Part shown: in pieces, positions 17,335 through 25,879 of the stretch | Numbering within the stretch: position 1 is the stretch's first letter | Layout of the letters: each line of letters begins with the position of its first letter | Assembly: GCF_018069565.1 (NCBI RefSeq) | Contig: NZ_JAGPNL010000015.1 | Coordinates: 1 to 45,934, forward strand | Direction: 5' to 3' | DNA length: 45,934 nt | Source: Streptomyces tagetis | GTDB taxonomy: Bacteria; Actinomycetota; Actinomycetes; Streptomycetales; Streptomycetaceae | Made by a program: the position numbers and the translations under genes | Notes under the pieces: model-generated | Databases searched by the model: none | What the model was told of the DNA's origin: nothing | The model's input: only the letters and a program-made list of their open reading frames with translations

Positions 17335-17440
17335 CCGGCCGGTGCACGGGCGTACGCCGTCCGAACTCATCGCCGCCCGGGGATGGCCGAGTTGTTACTG
17401 TGGCGGGTGCACGCCAACCAAGTGGACGGGGGCAGGGAGC

Positions 17441-17887
17441 ATGGCGGAGCCGGTGGTGGGACCGTACGGCGCAGGGGCCGGGCAGCCGGTCGGGGTGAGG
17501 CTGAATCAGTACCCCGTGGAGCCCGGCGGCTCACCGGGGCCCCTGGGCGGTGGCCCGGCGGATCTCGCGTCCAGCCCCGCGCAGAAGAAGGCGGCGGCCA
17601 AGGCCATCAAGGAGCACCTCGAACCGGAGACGCAGAAGGCCGGTGCCACGGCGGACGAGTCGACCGGTGCCGCGGTCAAGGCGTTCGCCCCGAAGGACGG
17701 CGAGGGCTGGGTCACCTCCTCGGCGCTGAAGAAGGCGCACAAGACCTGGGGCGAGCAGGTGCAGAACCTGATGAACCGGCTCGGTGGCGAGAAGGAAGCC
17801 CTGCAGAACACCAACATCCTTCTCCAGAACACCGACTTCGGCGTCGGTCAGGGTGTACGCCAGTCCTCCAGCCTCGACGGCTACTGA
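17441..17887 (+). CDS. Small WXG-like ESX-associated protein
   Basis: 148 residues. The first ~50 are Gly/Pro-rich (GAGAGQPVG...GGSPGPLGGG); the rest is predicted helical: a Lys/Ala-rich helix (QKKAAAKAIKEHLEPE), a turn around GEGW (Trp about residue 89), and a second long helix (ALKKAHKTWGEQVQNLMNRLGGEKEALQNTNILL). This resembles a WXG100 hairpin with an imperfect motif and an N-terminal tail. The ATG at 17441 follows GGCAGGGAG; the frame is open back to 17309 without a ribosome site. It is followed 65 bases later by the 755-aa WXG-headed protein, so it is a good candidate to be its secretion partner. That role is inference. Confidence 0.75.
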   Translation: MAEPVVGPYGAGAGQPVGVRLNQYPVEPGGSPGPLGGGPADLASSPAQKKAAAKAIKEHLEPETQKAGATADESTGAAVKAFAPKDGEGWVTSSALKKAHKTWGEQVQNLMNRLGGEKEALQNTNILLQNTDFGVGQGVRQSSSLDGY

Positions 17888-17952
17888 GACGCACGCCGGG
17901 GCGTCGCCCGGCACGCCACCGTTTCGACCACGCGCACGCACCACGGGGAACC

Positions 17953-20220
17953 ATGCCGACGTACCACGAGATCATGACGACGGACCTGGCCACGCTCACC
18001 ACGGCGGCCGAGGACTGGGACGACATGGCCAAGGAGTTCCAGAAGCAGGAGAAGGCCTACAAGCGGGACGTGCATGGCATCACGACGGGGCCGCTCTGGC
18101 TGGGGCTCAGCGCGGACACCGCCAACCGCCGCTTCGACATCACCCTCAAGGAGTACCAGAGCGCCCAGACCGAGGCGAAGGCCATCGCCTCACTGCTCCG
18201 CGACGCCCACACCCAGTTCACCGACCTGCGCGGCAGGCTCACCAGCGCCCGCCAGGACGCCGTCGAAGCCGGGCTGAAGGTCTCCGACCAGGGTGTCGTG
18301 GCGTTCGACACGGCGCGGCTCTCCGAAGGCGCCCGCACCGCCTACCACCACGACCCGGACTACCAGGACAGCGTGCGCAAGAGCGTCTCGTCCTGGCAGA
18401 GCCGCATAGACCAACTGGTCAAGGACGTGACGGACGCCGACAAGGGCGTCGACATCGCCTTCACCGCCGTCGTCGTCGACACCGACCCCACCGACGGCAC
18501 CCTCTACGGCTTCAACGGCCGGGCCTACGACGACATCGAGAAGTACGAGGCGGAGAACGCCCTGGACATCGCCGCCCGGCTCGCGGACGGCAAGAAGGTC
18601 CCCGCTGCCGAACTCGTCGAGCTGGAACGGGCCTTCCGCGACAACGCCGACGACGAGGTGTTCAGCCGGACCCTGTTGAAGCGCCTCGGCCCGGACGGCA
18701 CCATCAGGCTCGGCAACGAGCTGAACGAACTCGCCCTCGACGGCAAGGACAAGGCCCGGTACCTGGCGTTGCAGAGCGGGCTCGCCGACACCGTCGCCAG
18801 GGCCACCCAGGTGCCCGGCTCGGTCGCCGACGCGCCCCCCGGATCGCAGAAGTTCAAGGACTGGGCAGGGAGTGAGGACGGCCGGTTCTACCGCGAGTGG
18901 ACCGAGAGCCTCGACACGTACGGCACCAAGAACTACGGCTCCAACACCCAGCCGCTCTACGGCTATCAGTCCTTCGTCGCGCTGATGCAGCACGCCGACG
19001 CCACCTTCGACGACCAGTTCCTCTACCAGCTCGGCGACGACCTCATGGCCGCCGAGAAGAAGCAGTCCGGCATCTTCACCGAGTGGGGCGCCGGCCACGA
19101 GGGCATCCGGGCGGACGCCGTCGACGGACTCCTCTCCGTGATGAGCAGGAACCCCGACGCGGCCACCGCCTTCTTCGACCCCGCCGGAAACGGCTCGGGC
19201 TCCGACCACGTCGGCAACGACCACCTGAAGTACCTGCTCCACGAGCGGGAGTGGCCCCGGCACAGCACGGTCGCCGGTCCCACGGTCATCACCATGGACG
19301 ACCCGCTGAGCAAGGCCGGGCTGGGCGCCGCGCTGGAGGCGGCGACCACCGGCCGGGAACCGGACTCCGAGGGCGCCTCCTTCGGCCGGCACAGCGAGGC
19401 CCAGAGCCGGGTGATGCAGGAGACGATCACCCAGCTCGACAAGGACGCCAAGGGCGACTCCCTCCCGCAGAACCTGAAGGTGCCGCTCGGCCGCGCCCTC
19501 GCCGACTACACGGCCGACACCCACGCCATCCTCAGCGGCACCGAGCCGAGCAGCCCCGAGGGGCTCTCCGCCATCAACGCCGACGGCGACGAGTCCGGCA
19601 TCACCAATAGCAAGCACAGCCTCCTGCGGGTCATGCGCGGGGTCTCCGACGCCGCCTACGGGACCACACCCGACGGCGAGCCCGTCCTCGTCTACGACAT
19701 GCTGTACGAGAACGAGAAGCTCTACTCCGCGCAGTACCTGGACACCGCCCGGGACGCGCCCGCCGAGCAACAGGCCAACGTCGTCGGCGACTGGGACAAC
19801 AAGGCCCGCCACGTCGGCCAGGTGTACGGCGCCATGACCGCCATCGGCTCCGACATGGTCCTCGACGACCGGGACACCAAGATCGGCAACCTCAACGACA
19901 CGATGCGCTACACCTACCACGGTGTCGGCGGCCTCTTCACCCAGATCCCCATCGTCGGCGACCCGGTCCAGCGCATGATCGACGCGGCGACCTACGAGTA
20001 CTCCAAGGACGTGACGGCCGCCGCCGAGGACGTGGCCCGCGCCGCCGACAGCACGTCCACGTCGGCCGGCATCGGCGGCACCAAGTCCCTCGTCGACGCC
20101 TGGGGCACCACGCACGGCGTCGACGGGACCGAGGCCCACGAGCACGCCAGGGGCGAGGCGGAGCAGAGCTTCATCACCGGGCGCGAGGACGCGTACTCCG
20201 CCCTGCGCACGAGGAAGTGA
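17953..20220 (+). CDS. Large WXG-headed protein, candidate type VII substrate
   Basis: 755 residues from the ATG at 17953 (the frame is open further upstream but crosses the previous gene). Residues ~8-100 form two long helices with a W-L-G turn at 49-51, typical of WXG/LXG-type substrates. After a short link come ~550 mixed residues with LERAFRDNADDEVFSRTLLKRLGPDGTIRL and later WGAGHEGIRADAVDGLLSVMSRNPDAATAFF, a pattern I have seen in large uncharacterised Streptomyces proteins (possibly DUF6571-like). A late hydrophobic stretch GVGGLFTQIPIVGDPVQRM precedes a helical tail. I recognise no toxin catalytic motif. There is no signal peptide, so export through the neighbouring ESX machine is the simplest idea. 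The next gene starts one base after its stop. Confidence 0.75.
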   Translation: MPTYHEIMTTDLATLTTAAEDWDDMAKEFQKQEKAYKRDVHGITTGPLWLGLSADTANRRFDITLKEYQSAQTEAKAIASLLRDAHTQFTDLRGRLTSARQDAVEAGLKVSDQGVVAFDTARLSEGARTAYHHDPDYQDSVRKSVSSWQSRIDQLVKDVTDADKGVDIAFTAVVVDTDPTDGTLYGFNGRAYDDIEKYEAENALDIAARLADGKKVPAAELVELERAFRDNADDEVFSRTLLKRLGPDGTIRLGNELNELALDGKDKARYLALQSGLADTVARATQVPGSVADAPPGSQKFKDWAGSEDGRFYREWTESLDTYGTKNYGSNTQPLYGYQSFVALMQHADATFDDQFLYQLGDDLMAAEKKQSGIFTEWGAGHEGIRADAVDGLLSVMSRNPDAATAFFDPAGNGSGSDHVGNDHLKYLLHEREWPRHSTVAGPTVITMDDPLSKAGLGAALEAATTGREPDSEGASFGRHSEAQSRVMQETITQLDKDAKGDSLPQNLKVPLGRALADYTADTHAILSGTEPSSPEGLSAINADGDESGITNSKHSLLRVMRGVSDAAYGTTPDGEPVLVYDMLYENEKLYSAQYLDTARDAPAEQQANVVGDWDNKARHVGQVYGAMTAIGSDMVLDDRDTKIGNLNDTMRYTYHGVGGLFTQIPIVGDPVQRMIDAATYEYSKDVTAAAEDVARAADSTSTSAGIGGTKSLVDAWGTTHGVDGTEAHEHARGEAEQSFITGREDAYSALRTRK

Positions 20221-20221
20221 G

Positions 20222-21235
20222 ATGACGAACGGACCTCGCCGGGCCGGACTCGGACGAAAGATCATCGCCCCCGTCCTGGCGGTCGCCGTGCTGGCCGGGG
20301 GCGTGCACCTGTGGGCGGACACGAACCTCTTCGGCGACGACGACCTGTGCGGAGGGCTGGTCTCCGCCGACGCGGCCGAGGCCGCGCTGCCCGGCGCCGG
20401 GCGCCTCTCCGACCGGGGGCTGAACGGCGGCTCGAAGGCCGACGAGGCCGCCTTCACCTGCGTCGTGGAGTCCTCGTCCCTGCTCCCCTGGGCGCAGGAC
20501 GGGTACCTGCGGATCTCGGGGAGCCGCGCGCGCGGCGACTTCCCCTTCACCTCCGCGGGCCGGACGGGCGCGGCCTCCGTCTCCTTCTTCTCCGGCGGCG
20601 CCACCGGCGCGGTCGCAGACGGCCACGGCTGGGTCCTGCTGCCCGAGGAGTGCACCACGGCCGACGGTCCCGCCGTCGTCGACGCGGACGCCCCGAAGGA
20701 CTCGGAGGCCGCGCCGCTCGCCCGGCTCCTGACCGAGGTCGCCAACAGGGCCGCCGAACGGGCGGGCTGCGCCGGGAAGACGCCCCTGACCGCGCCCAAC
20801 GCGCTCGCCGCCGCCCCGGAACCGCGCCCGGTCGGCGAGGGTTCCGTGTGCGGCCTGGACGGCCTGCCCTTCCCCGGGACGCCGGACCAGGCCCGTACCG
20901 CGCAGGAGACCGTCCAGGACACCGACGGCCCCCTCTGGGCCTGCGAGGTCACCGGCCAGGCCACCTTCACGGTGACCCGGGAACCCCGCCTCCTGGCCGG
21001 CATCCTCGCCTCGCCGGGGCTCCGGGAGCGGCCGGACGTGGGCGGCCTGAAGGTCTCCGGCTTCGACGCGAACCACGTCGTCGCGGAGTGCGGGGGCACA
21101 CCCACCTACTTCTCCATGGAGACCCACCCGGGCTACACCACCGCCTTCGGGAAGCCCGGCACCCCGAAGAGCCGGGAGCTGCACGCCGACTTCGTCAGGC
21201 TCGCCGGTGAACGGTTCGGCTGCACCAGGTCCTGA
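20222..21235 (+). CDS. Membrane-anchored Cys-containing extracytoplasmic protein
   Basis: 337 residues, separated by one base from the 755-aa gene, so surely co-translated. A basic N-terminus and one hydrophobic helix (~13-32) suggest an anchor or uncleaved signal with the rest outside. The exported part seems to hold two related halves. Each starts with a Cys-Gly pair near ...DLCGGL (Cys43) or ...SVCGLD and has later cysteines (CVVESS, WACEV), suggesting two disulfide-stabilised domains similar in pattern to DUF3558-like lipoproteins. No enzyme motif is seen. Function unknown; by position it may bind, anchor or neutralise the product of the preceding gene at the cell surface. Confidence 0.75.
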   Translation: MTNGPRRAGLGRKIIAPVLAVAVLAGGVHLWADTNLFGDDDLCGGLVSADAAEAALPGAGRLSDRGLNGGSKADEAAFTCVVESSSLLPWAQDGYLRISGSRARGDFPFTSAGRTGAASVSFFSGGATGAVADGHGWVLLPEECTTADGPAVVDADAPKDSEAAPLARLLTEVANRAAERAGCAGKTPLTAPNALAAAPEPRPVGEGSVCGLDGLPFPGTPDQARTAQETVQDTDGPLWACEVTGQATFTVTREPRLLAGILASPGLRERPDVGGLKVSGFDANHVVAECGGTPTYFSMETHPGYTTAFGKPGTPKSRELHADFVRLAGERFGCTRS

Positions 21236-21261
21236 TCCCCCGAGCACCGAGGACACGACAC

Positions 21262-21921
21262 GTGAGACACCCACGACACCGGCCGACGCCGGCCGCCGCC
21301 GTACTGACCGCGGTGGCCGCGGCCGTGCTGCTCACCGGCTGCCAGGGCGGGGGCGGCGCGGCACCACTGACCCTGAAGGGGCTGACCGAGACCGCCGACA
21401 AGGTCCCCGACGGCGGCACGGACACCTGCCCGCTCCCCTACGATCTGGCCGCGGCGGCGAAGGAGGCCGGCGTCGACGCCACGACCGGCCCCGGGTCCGT
21501 ACGCGACACTGACGAACCCGCCGCCACCGGCGAGGGCGGCACGCGCGCCAAGCCCGGCGAACCGCTGGCCGAGAACCCGGGCGCGCTGGTGAGCTGCACC
21601 TTCCACCTCGGCGACGAGGACATACGGGTCCACACCCTCGCCACCCGCGACCCGAGCGGCGTCGCCCCGCTGGCGCCGGTGATCGTGTCCCTGACCGCCT
21701 CGTCCGTCGACGACCAGACCGGCTACATCGAGAAGGTCGCGGCTGCCGACCCCGGCGAGGTCCTCGTCACCGACAGCGGCAACGTCGCCGCCGTCCGCCT
21801 CGAACCCGACGGCGAGGGATACGCCGCCCTCCTGGTCGGCGCCGGGGAAGCGGGGCGTACCTCCCTGGACCGCGACGCGATCGGCGACCTCACGGAGGCG
21901 CTGGCGCGGCAGGTGGGGTAG
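21262..21921 (+). CDS. Secreted lipoprotein
   Basis: 219 residues from a GTG. The N-terminus is a lipoprotein signal: basic start, hydrophobic AAVLTAVAAAVLL, and lipobox LTGC with the lipidated Cys at 27. The mature part has two more cysteines (DTCPLPYDLAAAAKEAG and LVSCTFHL) spaced as in one half of the preceding 337-aa protein, so the two may be related. It begins 26 bases after that gene and ends just before a strong terminator, so it is the last gene of the cassette. Function unknown. Confidence 0.8.
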   Translation: MRHPRHRPTPAAAVLTAVAAAVLLTGCQGGGGAAPLTLKGLTETADKVPDGGTDTCPLPYDLAAAAKEAGVDATTGPGSVRDTDEPAATGEGGTRAKPGEPLAENPGALVSCTFHLGDEDIRVHTLATRDPSGVAPLAPVIVSLTASSVDDQTGYIEKVAAADPGEVLVTDSGNVAAVRLEPDGEGYAALLVGAGEAGRTSLDRDAIGDLTEALARQVG

Positions 21922-21932
21922 GCGTACGGCAC

Positions 21933-21950
21933 GGCAGGCAGGCAGGCAGG
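21933..21950. repeat. GGCA tetranucleotide repeat
   Basis: Four and a half copies of GGCA just after the lipoprotein stop and before the terminator; non-coding, prone to slippage. Confidence 0.9.
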
Positions 21951-21957
21951 CGGCACA

Positions 21958-21998
21958 GGAACAGGGTGGACACCTCCCGTGCGTGTCCACCCTGTTCC
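21958..21998. terminator. Perfect 16-bp bidirectional terminator
   Basis: GGAACAGGGTGGACAC (21958-21973) pairs perfectly with 21983-21998 around a 9-base loop. It lies between the plus-strand cassette and the convergent esx gene row. Confidence 0.88.
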
Positions 21999-22027
21999 GT
22001 GTCTCTGCGCGCCTGCCCGCTCGCCTG

Positions 22028-22091
22028 TCGCGGTGTTGCGGGCTCGCGGTGTTGCGGGCTCGCGGTGTTGCGGGCTCTCCGTGTCGCGGGC
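22028..22091. repeat. 16-bp tandem repeat
   Basis: Three perfect copies of TCGCGGTGTTGCGGGC (22028-22075) plus a degenerate fourth reaching 22091, ending at the stop codon of the EsxA-like gene. It occupies the 3' untranslated region of that gene on the minus strand. Confidence 0.92.
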
Positions 22092-22393
22092 TACAGGAAG
22101 TAGCTGGCGCCCTTCAGGTCGCCACCGCGGTAGTCACCGCCGGCGAGACCGACGCGCTGGCCGATGCTGACCAGGGCCTGGTGGATGCCGGTGGCGTGGC
22201 TGTCCCACTCCTTGGTCTTCTTCGTGAACTCCTCGTACGCTTCACCGCCCCAGCCCGCGGCGGCGTCGAGCACGGCCTTCTTCAGCTCCTCCAGGTCGTC
22301 TTCCAGCTTCTTGGCCTGGTCGCCGAGTTCGGTGGCGAGGGCGTCCATCGTGCCGTAGGTGACGGCCAGTTCGTCGTAGTGCGGCTGAGCCAT
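22091..22393 (-). CDS. esxA: WXG100 protein, EsxA-like
   Basis: 100 residues, two helices joined by the WGG turn (48-50), the size and shape of ESAT-6/CFP-10 proteins, which are secreted as folded dimers by ESX systems. The C-terminal tail contains Y88-RGG-D92, matching the YxxxD/E signal that EccC reads. It is the last gene of the eccB-to-esx row, 61 bases after the other WXG gene, with which it probably pairs. In S. coelicolor the corresponding pair is called EsxA/EsxB; I assign the A name from size and order, which is less certain than the family. The stop codon touches a 16-bp repeat array. Confidence 0.88.
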   Translation of the reverse strand: MAQPHYDELAVTYGTMDALATELGDQAKKLEDDLEELKKAVLDAAAGWGGEAYEEFTKKTKEWDSHATGIHQALVSIGQRVGLAGGDYRGGDLKGASYFL

Positions 22394-22454
22394 GTCGTCT
22401 TCCTCGTTTCCCTGCCGTGCGGCAGACGGTTTTCGGTGGCGTGCGCGGGGCTCG

Positions 22455-22799
22455 TCAGTAGCCGTTGAGCGCCGACGTCTTGCCGCCCAGGTCCTCGACG
22501 GTGATCTTGGTGACGTCCGCCTCGATCTGGTCCTCCAGCTTCCGCTTGTCGGCCTTGTTGAGCTGGATGCCTTCGAGGAAGTCGTCGAGCATCTTGCCGA
22601 TCGACGCCATGTGACGGTTGATCTCCGTCTGCTTCTTGTCGAAGGCGATGGCGCCCTGACCCGTCCAGCTCTTCTCGATCATGTCGATGGTGGCCTGGAG
22701 GCGGGCCAGCGATTCCCGGATCGAGTCGTAGCGGTCGATGACGTTCGTCTGGAGCTTCTGTACCTGGGCCTCATAGAGCTTGCGCCCGTCATTCGCCAT
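22455..22799 (-). CDS. esxB: WXG100 protein, EsxB-like
   Basis: 114 residues from the ATG at 22799, with AAAGGGA upstream; an earlier in-frame start at 22841 lacks a ribosome site. The two-helix fold has the turn W45-T-G47 and a longer, charged C-terminal helix (NKADKRKLEDQIEADVTKITVEDL) than its neighbour. No YxxxD/E motif is present, so in the presumed heterodimer the secretion signal would come from the 100-aa partner. It lies 85 bases after the upstream mycosin gene. Naming as esxB follows gene order and the S. coelicolor pair and is less certain than the family. Confidence 0.85.
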   Translation of the reverse strand: MANDGRKLYEAQVQKLQTNVIDRYDSIRESLARLQATIDMIEKSWTGQGAIAFDKKQTEINRHMASIGKMLDDFLEGIQLNKADKRKLEDQIEADVTKITVEDLGGKTSALNGY

Positions 22800-22884
22800 G
22801 TCGGCAATCCCTTTCGTGAGTGCGGTGCCGCCTTGTGTCACCGCGTGGGGGTGGGGGTCGGTTCCGGTTTCCGCCGGGGAATCG

Positions 22885-24150
22885 CTACGTGCGCCGCCGG
22901 GAGCGGACCACGGCGAAGGCGCCGCCGCCGATCACCAGCACCGCCGCGGCGACGCCGACGACGACCCCGAGCGCCGTACTGCCGAGGGAGTCGGCCTCCG
23001 CCGCGACCGCCTCGCCGCCCGGGGAACCCTTGGACGACTCGGCGGCCGAGGGCGCCGGGGAGGGCGTGGCGGGGGTACCGGACTCGGCCGTCAGGACACC
23101 GGCCTTGTTCTCCCGTGCCAGCGGGTCGGTGTCCGCCGGCCCGGGTTCGTAGTCGGCCTTCTCCAGCACCTTGCGGGGCCGGATCAGCCCGTACCCGAGA
23201 TACGTACTGGGGTCGTCCCGCGCCCAGTCACGCCCGGCGGTGTCGATGAGACTGCCGAGCACCTGATACGCCGTCCAGTCGGGATGAGCGGACCAGACCA
23301 GGGCGGCGGAGGCGGAGGCGACGGCGGTGGCCACACTCGTTCCCTCACTCGGACAGTAGCCGCGGAAGGTCTCGTCACACCAGGTCGGCACGTCGAGTCC
23401 GGGCGCCGCCAGATCCACGTAGTTGCCGTACTCCGAGAACTTTCCGACCTTACCGTTCTTGTCCGACGCCGCGACACCGACAACGTACGGATAGGCGGCC
23501 GGGAAACCGATGTAGTTGTACTCCTCCGCGTCATTGCCTGTACCGGCGAACATCAACTTGCCCTTTTCATGGGCATATTGGATCGCCTCGCGAATGTCGT
23601 CGTAGTTGAGGTCGATAGTGAAGGACATGTTGATGATCTTCACGTCACTGTCGGCTACCGCTTTGATGACCGCCGACAGGTCAGGGGCCTTCTTGGCCTC
23701 CGCCTTGTCGAGCCCCGTCATGGAGACCCGGTACGGAACGATCTTGGCATCAGGGGCGAGCCCCTTCACCGTGCCCCCGGCACCCGTACCCGCGATCAGT
23801 TCGGCCATGGCGGTACCGTGGCCGAGGTAATCGTCGGTGGCCTTGTAGTTGAGGGCCTTCGGCACCTCTTCGGTGAGCACCTGCCCCTTCAGGGACTCTG
23901 TGGTGTGATTGACGCCCGAATCGACAACGGCGACCTTCACGCCCTTGCCCGTGCTCACCTTCCACATCTCTTCGGCCTTCATCGCCGACAGGTACCACTG
24001 CTGGGACTGTGTGTCCGCGACCGCGCCGGGGGCCAGACCCGCCGACAGGACGGCCACGGCGCCGAGCACGGAACAGGCGCGTGCGGCCCGTCTCTTCACG
24101 TGTCCCGGAGAGGGCACGGCCCACCTGACGCGTCGGCTGGAACCTGACAT
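22885..24150 (-). CDS. mycP: Type VII secretion-associated serine protease (mycosin), first copy
   Basis: 421 residues, a subtilisin-type (S8) protease: signal peptide (~18-45), catalytic Asp77 (VVDSG), His111 (GHGTAM), oxyanion Asn206 and Ser272 (EGTSVAT), then a Pro/Ser-rich linker and a C-terminal membrane helix (~392-414) with an RSRRR stop-transfer. Cys258 and Cys266 probably form a loop disulfide. This is the layout of MycP, which is anchored outside the membrane and needed for ESX stability. The ATG at 24150 with AGAGG upstream lies 28 bases after the stop of the 566-aa gene; the open frame to 24267 lies inside that gene. It is one of two mycosins in this locus. Confidence 0.93.
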   Translation of the reverse strand: MSGSSRRVRWAVPSPGHVKRRAARACSVLGAVAVLSAGLAPGAVADTQSQQWYLSAMKAEEMWKVSTGKGVKVAVVDSGVNHTTESLKGQVLTEEVPKALNYKATDDYLGHGTAMAELIAGTGAGGTVKGLAPDAKIVPYRVSMTGLDKAEAKKAPDLSAVIKAVADSDVKIINMSFTIDLNYDDIREAIQYAHEKGKLMFAGTGNDAEEYNYIGFPAAYPYVVGVAASDKNGKVGKFSEYGNYVDLAAPGLDVPTWCDETFRGYCPSEGTSVATAVASASAALVWSAHPDWTAYQVLGSLIDTAGRDWARDDPSTYLGYGLIRPRKVLEKADYEPGPADTDPLARENKAGVLTAESGTPATPSPAPSAAESSKGSPGGEAVAAEADSLGSTALGVVVGVAAAVLVIGGGAFAVVRSRRRT

Positions 24151-24178
24151 GCTTGCCTCTGCTCTCGCTTCTGTCGGG

Positions 24179-25879
24179 TCAGTCGGTCGCCGACGCATCG
24201 CCGCGCTGTTCGTCTCGGCGCGAACGCCGCCTGTCGGAACCCTTCTTCTTCTTGCTCGCTGCACCACGAGTGCTTCCAGGCGCCCCGATCACCCCGTCGG
24301 AGCCGGGGACGGCACGCCGAGACGACTGCTTGCCGTCCGAGGGGGTCGGTGCTCCGATCACCCCGCGCTGGGTGGGCCTCTGTCCGGTCGTTCGGGGCGC
24401 CGGGGCACCTCCGCCGCCGCCGATGACCGTGCCGCGAGGCAGCTTGGAGCCACCGCCGCCGGCCGTCGGCCCGCTGATGGGGCGGCCTCCGACCACGCCT
24501 TGAGGACCACGTCCTGAGCCGGAACCGGCGGGACCGGACGGCGACGCGCCCATGGGGCCTACGGGACCACGCGCGCCACCTCCGATCGGTCCGGGCGCAG
24601 GTGCCGCGGGCTTCGGTACCCCGCCGACGATGCCGCGCCCCATGGGGCCCGTACCCGTCTGACTTGGCATGGCCGTACGCCCCACGGGACCGACCGGTCC
24701 CGTTCCGCGGCTTCCCACCGGACCCGCGGGACCCGCGCCGCGTCCTCCGGCCGGGCCCGGGGCGGCGCCACGCGGAACCTGACCCACCGGGCCGGGCCCA
24801 CCGCGTCCCTGAGCGGATGGGGGCATCCTCAGGGCGGACGTCCCACCGGGACCTCCGGCCCGCCGGCCGGCCCCACGCAGGGACGGCGGAACCATGCCGG
24901 GGGTCATGGGCGGCACAGGGCCTGCCGGCGCGGCGGGGCCGGACGTGGGCGGTGTGACGGTGTTGGGCCGCACCGCTTCCTGAGGGGGAAGCGTGCCGAC
25001 ACTGTCGATCTCCATGCCGACCGGGCGCGAGGCAGGAAGGTCCACGTTCTTGTGTGCCGCCAAGGGCTGGGTCGGGGTCTCCCCCCTCGTCCCGGCCGCG
25101 ACCGCCCCGTGAACCACCCGATCAGTGGCGGTACCCGACTCGCCCAGTGGTGTGTCCGATGCACCACCGACGGTGGGCCTGACAGGGGCGATAGAAGGCG
25201 GCGACCCCGGGGGCACCCCCGCATCCGGCATCTTCGGAAACACCGGCTCCTCCGTGCCGCGCATCGTGCCGGCCGAGACGGTGTAGAAGGACGCCAGGCG
25301 GTACATCTGGTTGATGGCTTCCTGCCGGTGGCCCTCCGCCTTCACCGCCGCCGTGTACTCGTCGTTGGTCTCGACCTGCTTGGCCTCCGGGATGTCGGAG
25401 ACCTTCTTCGGGTCGGACCGGCTGTCGCGCGGGGGCATGGACTTGCGGACGGAGGCCAGGCCCGAACCGGCGGCCATGACCTGGGTGCCGATGGTCTCCG
25501 CGTAACCCGCCACCTGCTTGGCCGTCTCGACGAGGCTGTCACCCCACGTACGGAACGCGGTGTGGGCCTCGCCTTTCCAGTCGATCTCACCGAGGTTCTG
25601 CCGCAGTTCCTCGGCCGCCTCGTCGATGGCTTCCTTGGCATCCACCAAAGCTTTGCCGGCCGACTCCAGGAGTTCCGGGTTGGCGGACTCCACGATGTCG
25701 ACCATGGCGTTGAGGTCGTAGCCCTCGAAGCTGGTGGAGCCGAAGTGGATGCCGCGCAGTGGCGTGAAGGGACCGATGATCTTGGTCACCGTCATCGCGG
25801 CGTCCAGCACGCCGTTCTGCGACAGGGCTTCCTGCCGCTGTTCCTGGTAAGGGTCGGGCTTGCCGTTCTCCTCGCTCAT
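24179..25879 (-). CDS. WXG protein with long Gly/Pro-rich tail (PPE/Esp-like)
   Basis: 566 residues. The first ~215 are helical, with a helix up to EID, the turn W101-K-G103 and a second helix through ~150, then another helical segment. From ~220 on the protein is low-complexity, rich in Gly, Pro and Ala with GPVG/GPMG/GVIGAP units, ending in a Lys/Arg cluster (SKKKKGSDRRRSRRDEQ). Such tails often cause mis-annotation as IF-2. The layout, a helical WXG head plus disordered tail next to a small helical partner, recalls PE/PPE- and EspB/EspE-type substrates. Its ATG shares its A with the TGA of the preceding 144-aa gene (TGATG), implying tight coupling. Substrate status is inference. Confidence 0.85.
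   Translation of the reverse strand: MSEENGKPDPYQEQRQEALSQNGVLDAAMTVTKIIGPFTPLRGIHFGSTSFEGYDLNAMVDIVESANPELLESAGKALVDAKEAIDEAAEELRQNLGEIDWKGEAHTAFRTWGDSLVETAKQVAGYAETIGTQVMAAGSGLASVRKSMPPRDSRSDPKKVSDIPEAKQVETNDEYTAAVKAEGHRQEAINQMYRLASFYTVSAGTMRGTEEPVFPKMPDAGVPPGSPPSIAPVRPTVGGASDTPLGESGTATDRVVHGAVAAGTRGETPTQPLAAHKNVDLPASRPVGMEIDSVGTLPPQEAVRPNTVTPPTSGPAAPAGPVPPMTPGMVPPSLRGAGRRAGGPGGTSALRMPPSAQGRGGPGPVGQVPRGAAPGPAGGRGAGPAGPVGSRGTGPVGPVGRTAMPSQTGTGPMGRGIVGGVPKPAAPAPGPIGGGARGPVGPMGASPSGPAGSGSGRGPQGVVGGRPISGPTAGGGGSKLPRGTVIGGGGGAPAPRTTGQRPTQRGVIGAPTPSDGKQSSRRAVPGSDGVIGAPGSTRGAASKKKKGSDRRRSRRDEQRGDASATD

Noticed and set aside
17329..20220. A 963-codon version of the WXG-headed protein
   Set aside because: The first 208 codons run through the 148-aa gene in another frame; the ATG at 17953 starts the helical WXG head.
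18190..21105. A 971-codon antisense frame over the 755-aa and 337-aa genes
   Set aside because: Codon-position shadow; no domain, no ribosome site, and it crosses two coupled genes with clear protein features.
22028..22091. CRISPR array
   Set aside because: The repeats are directly adjacent with no spacers, 16 bp long and next to no cas genes.
24179..25170. Reading the 566-aa protein as translation initiation factor IF-2
   Set aside because: Only the Gly/Pro-rich composition is shared; there is no G domain, and real infB is at 43276-45870.
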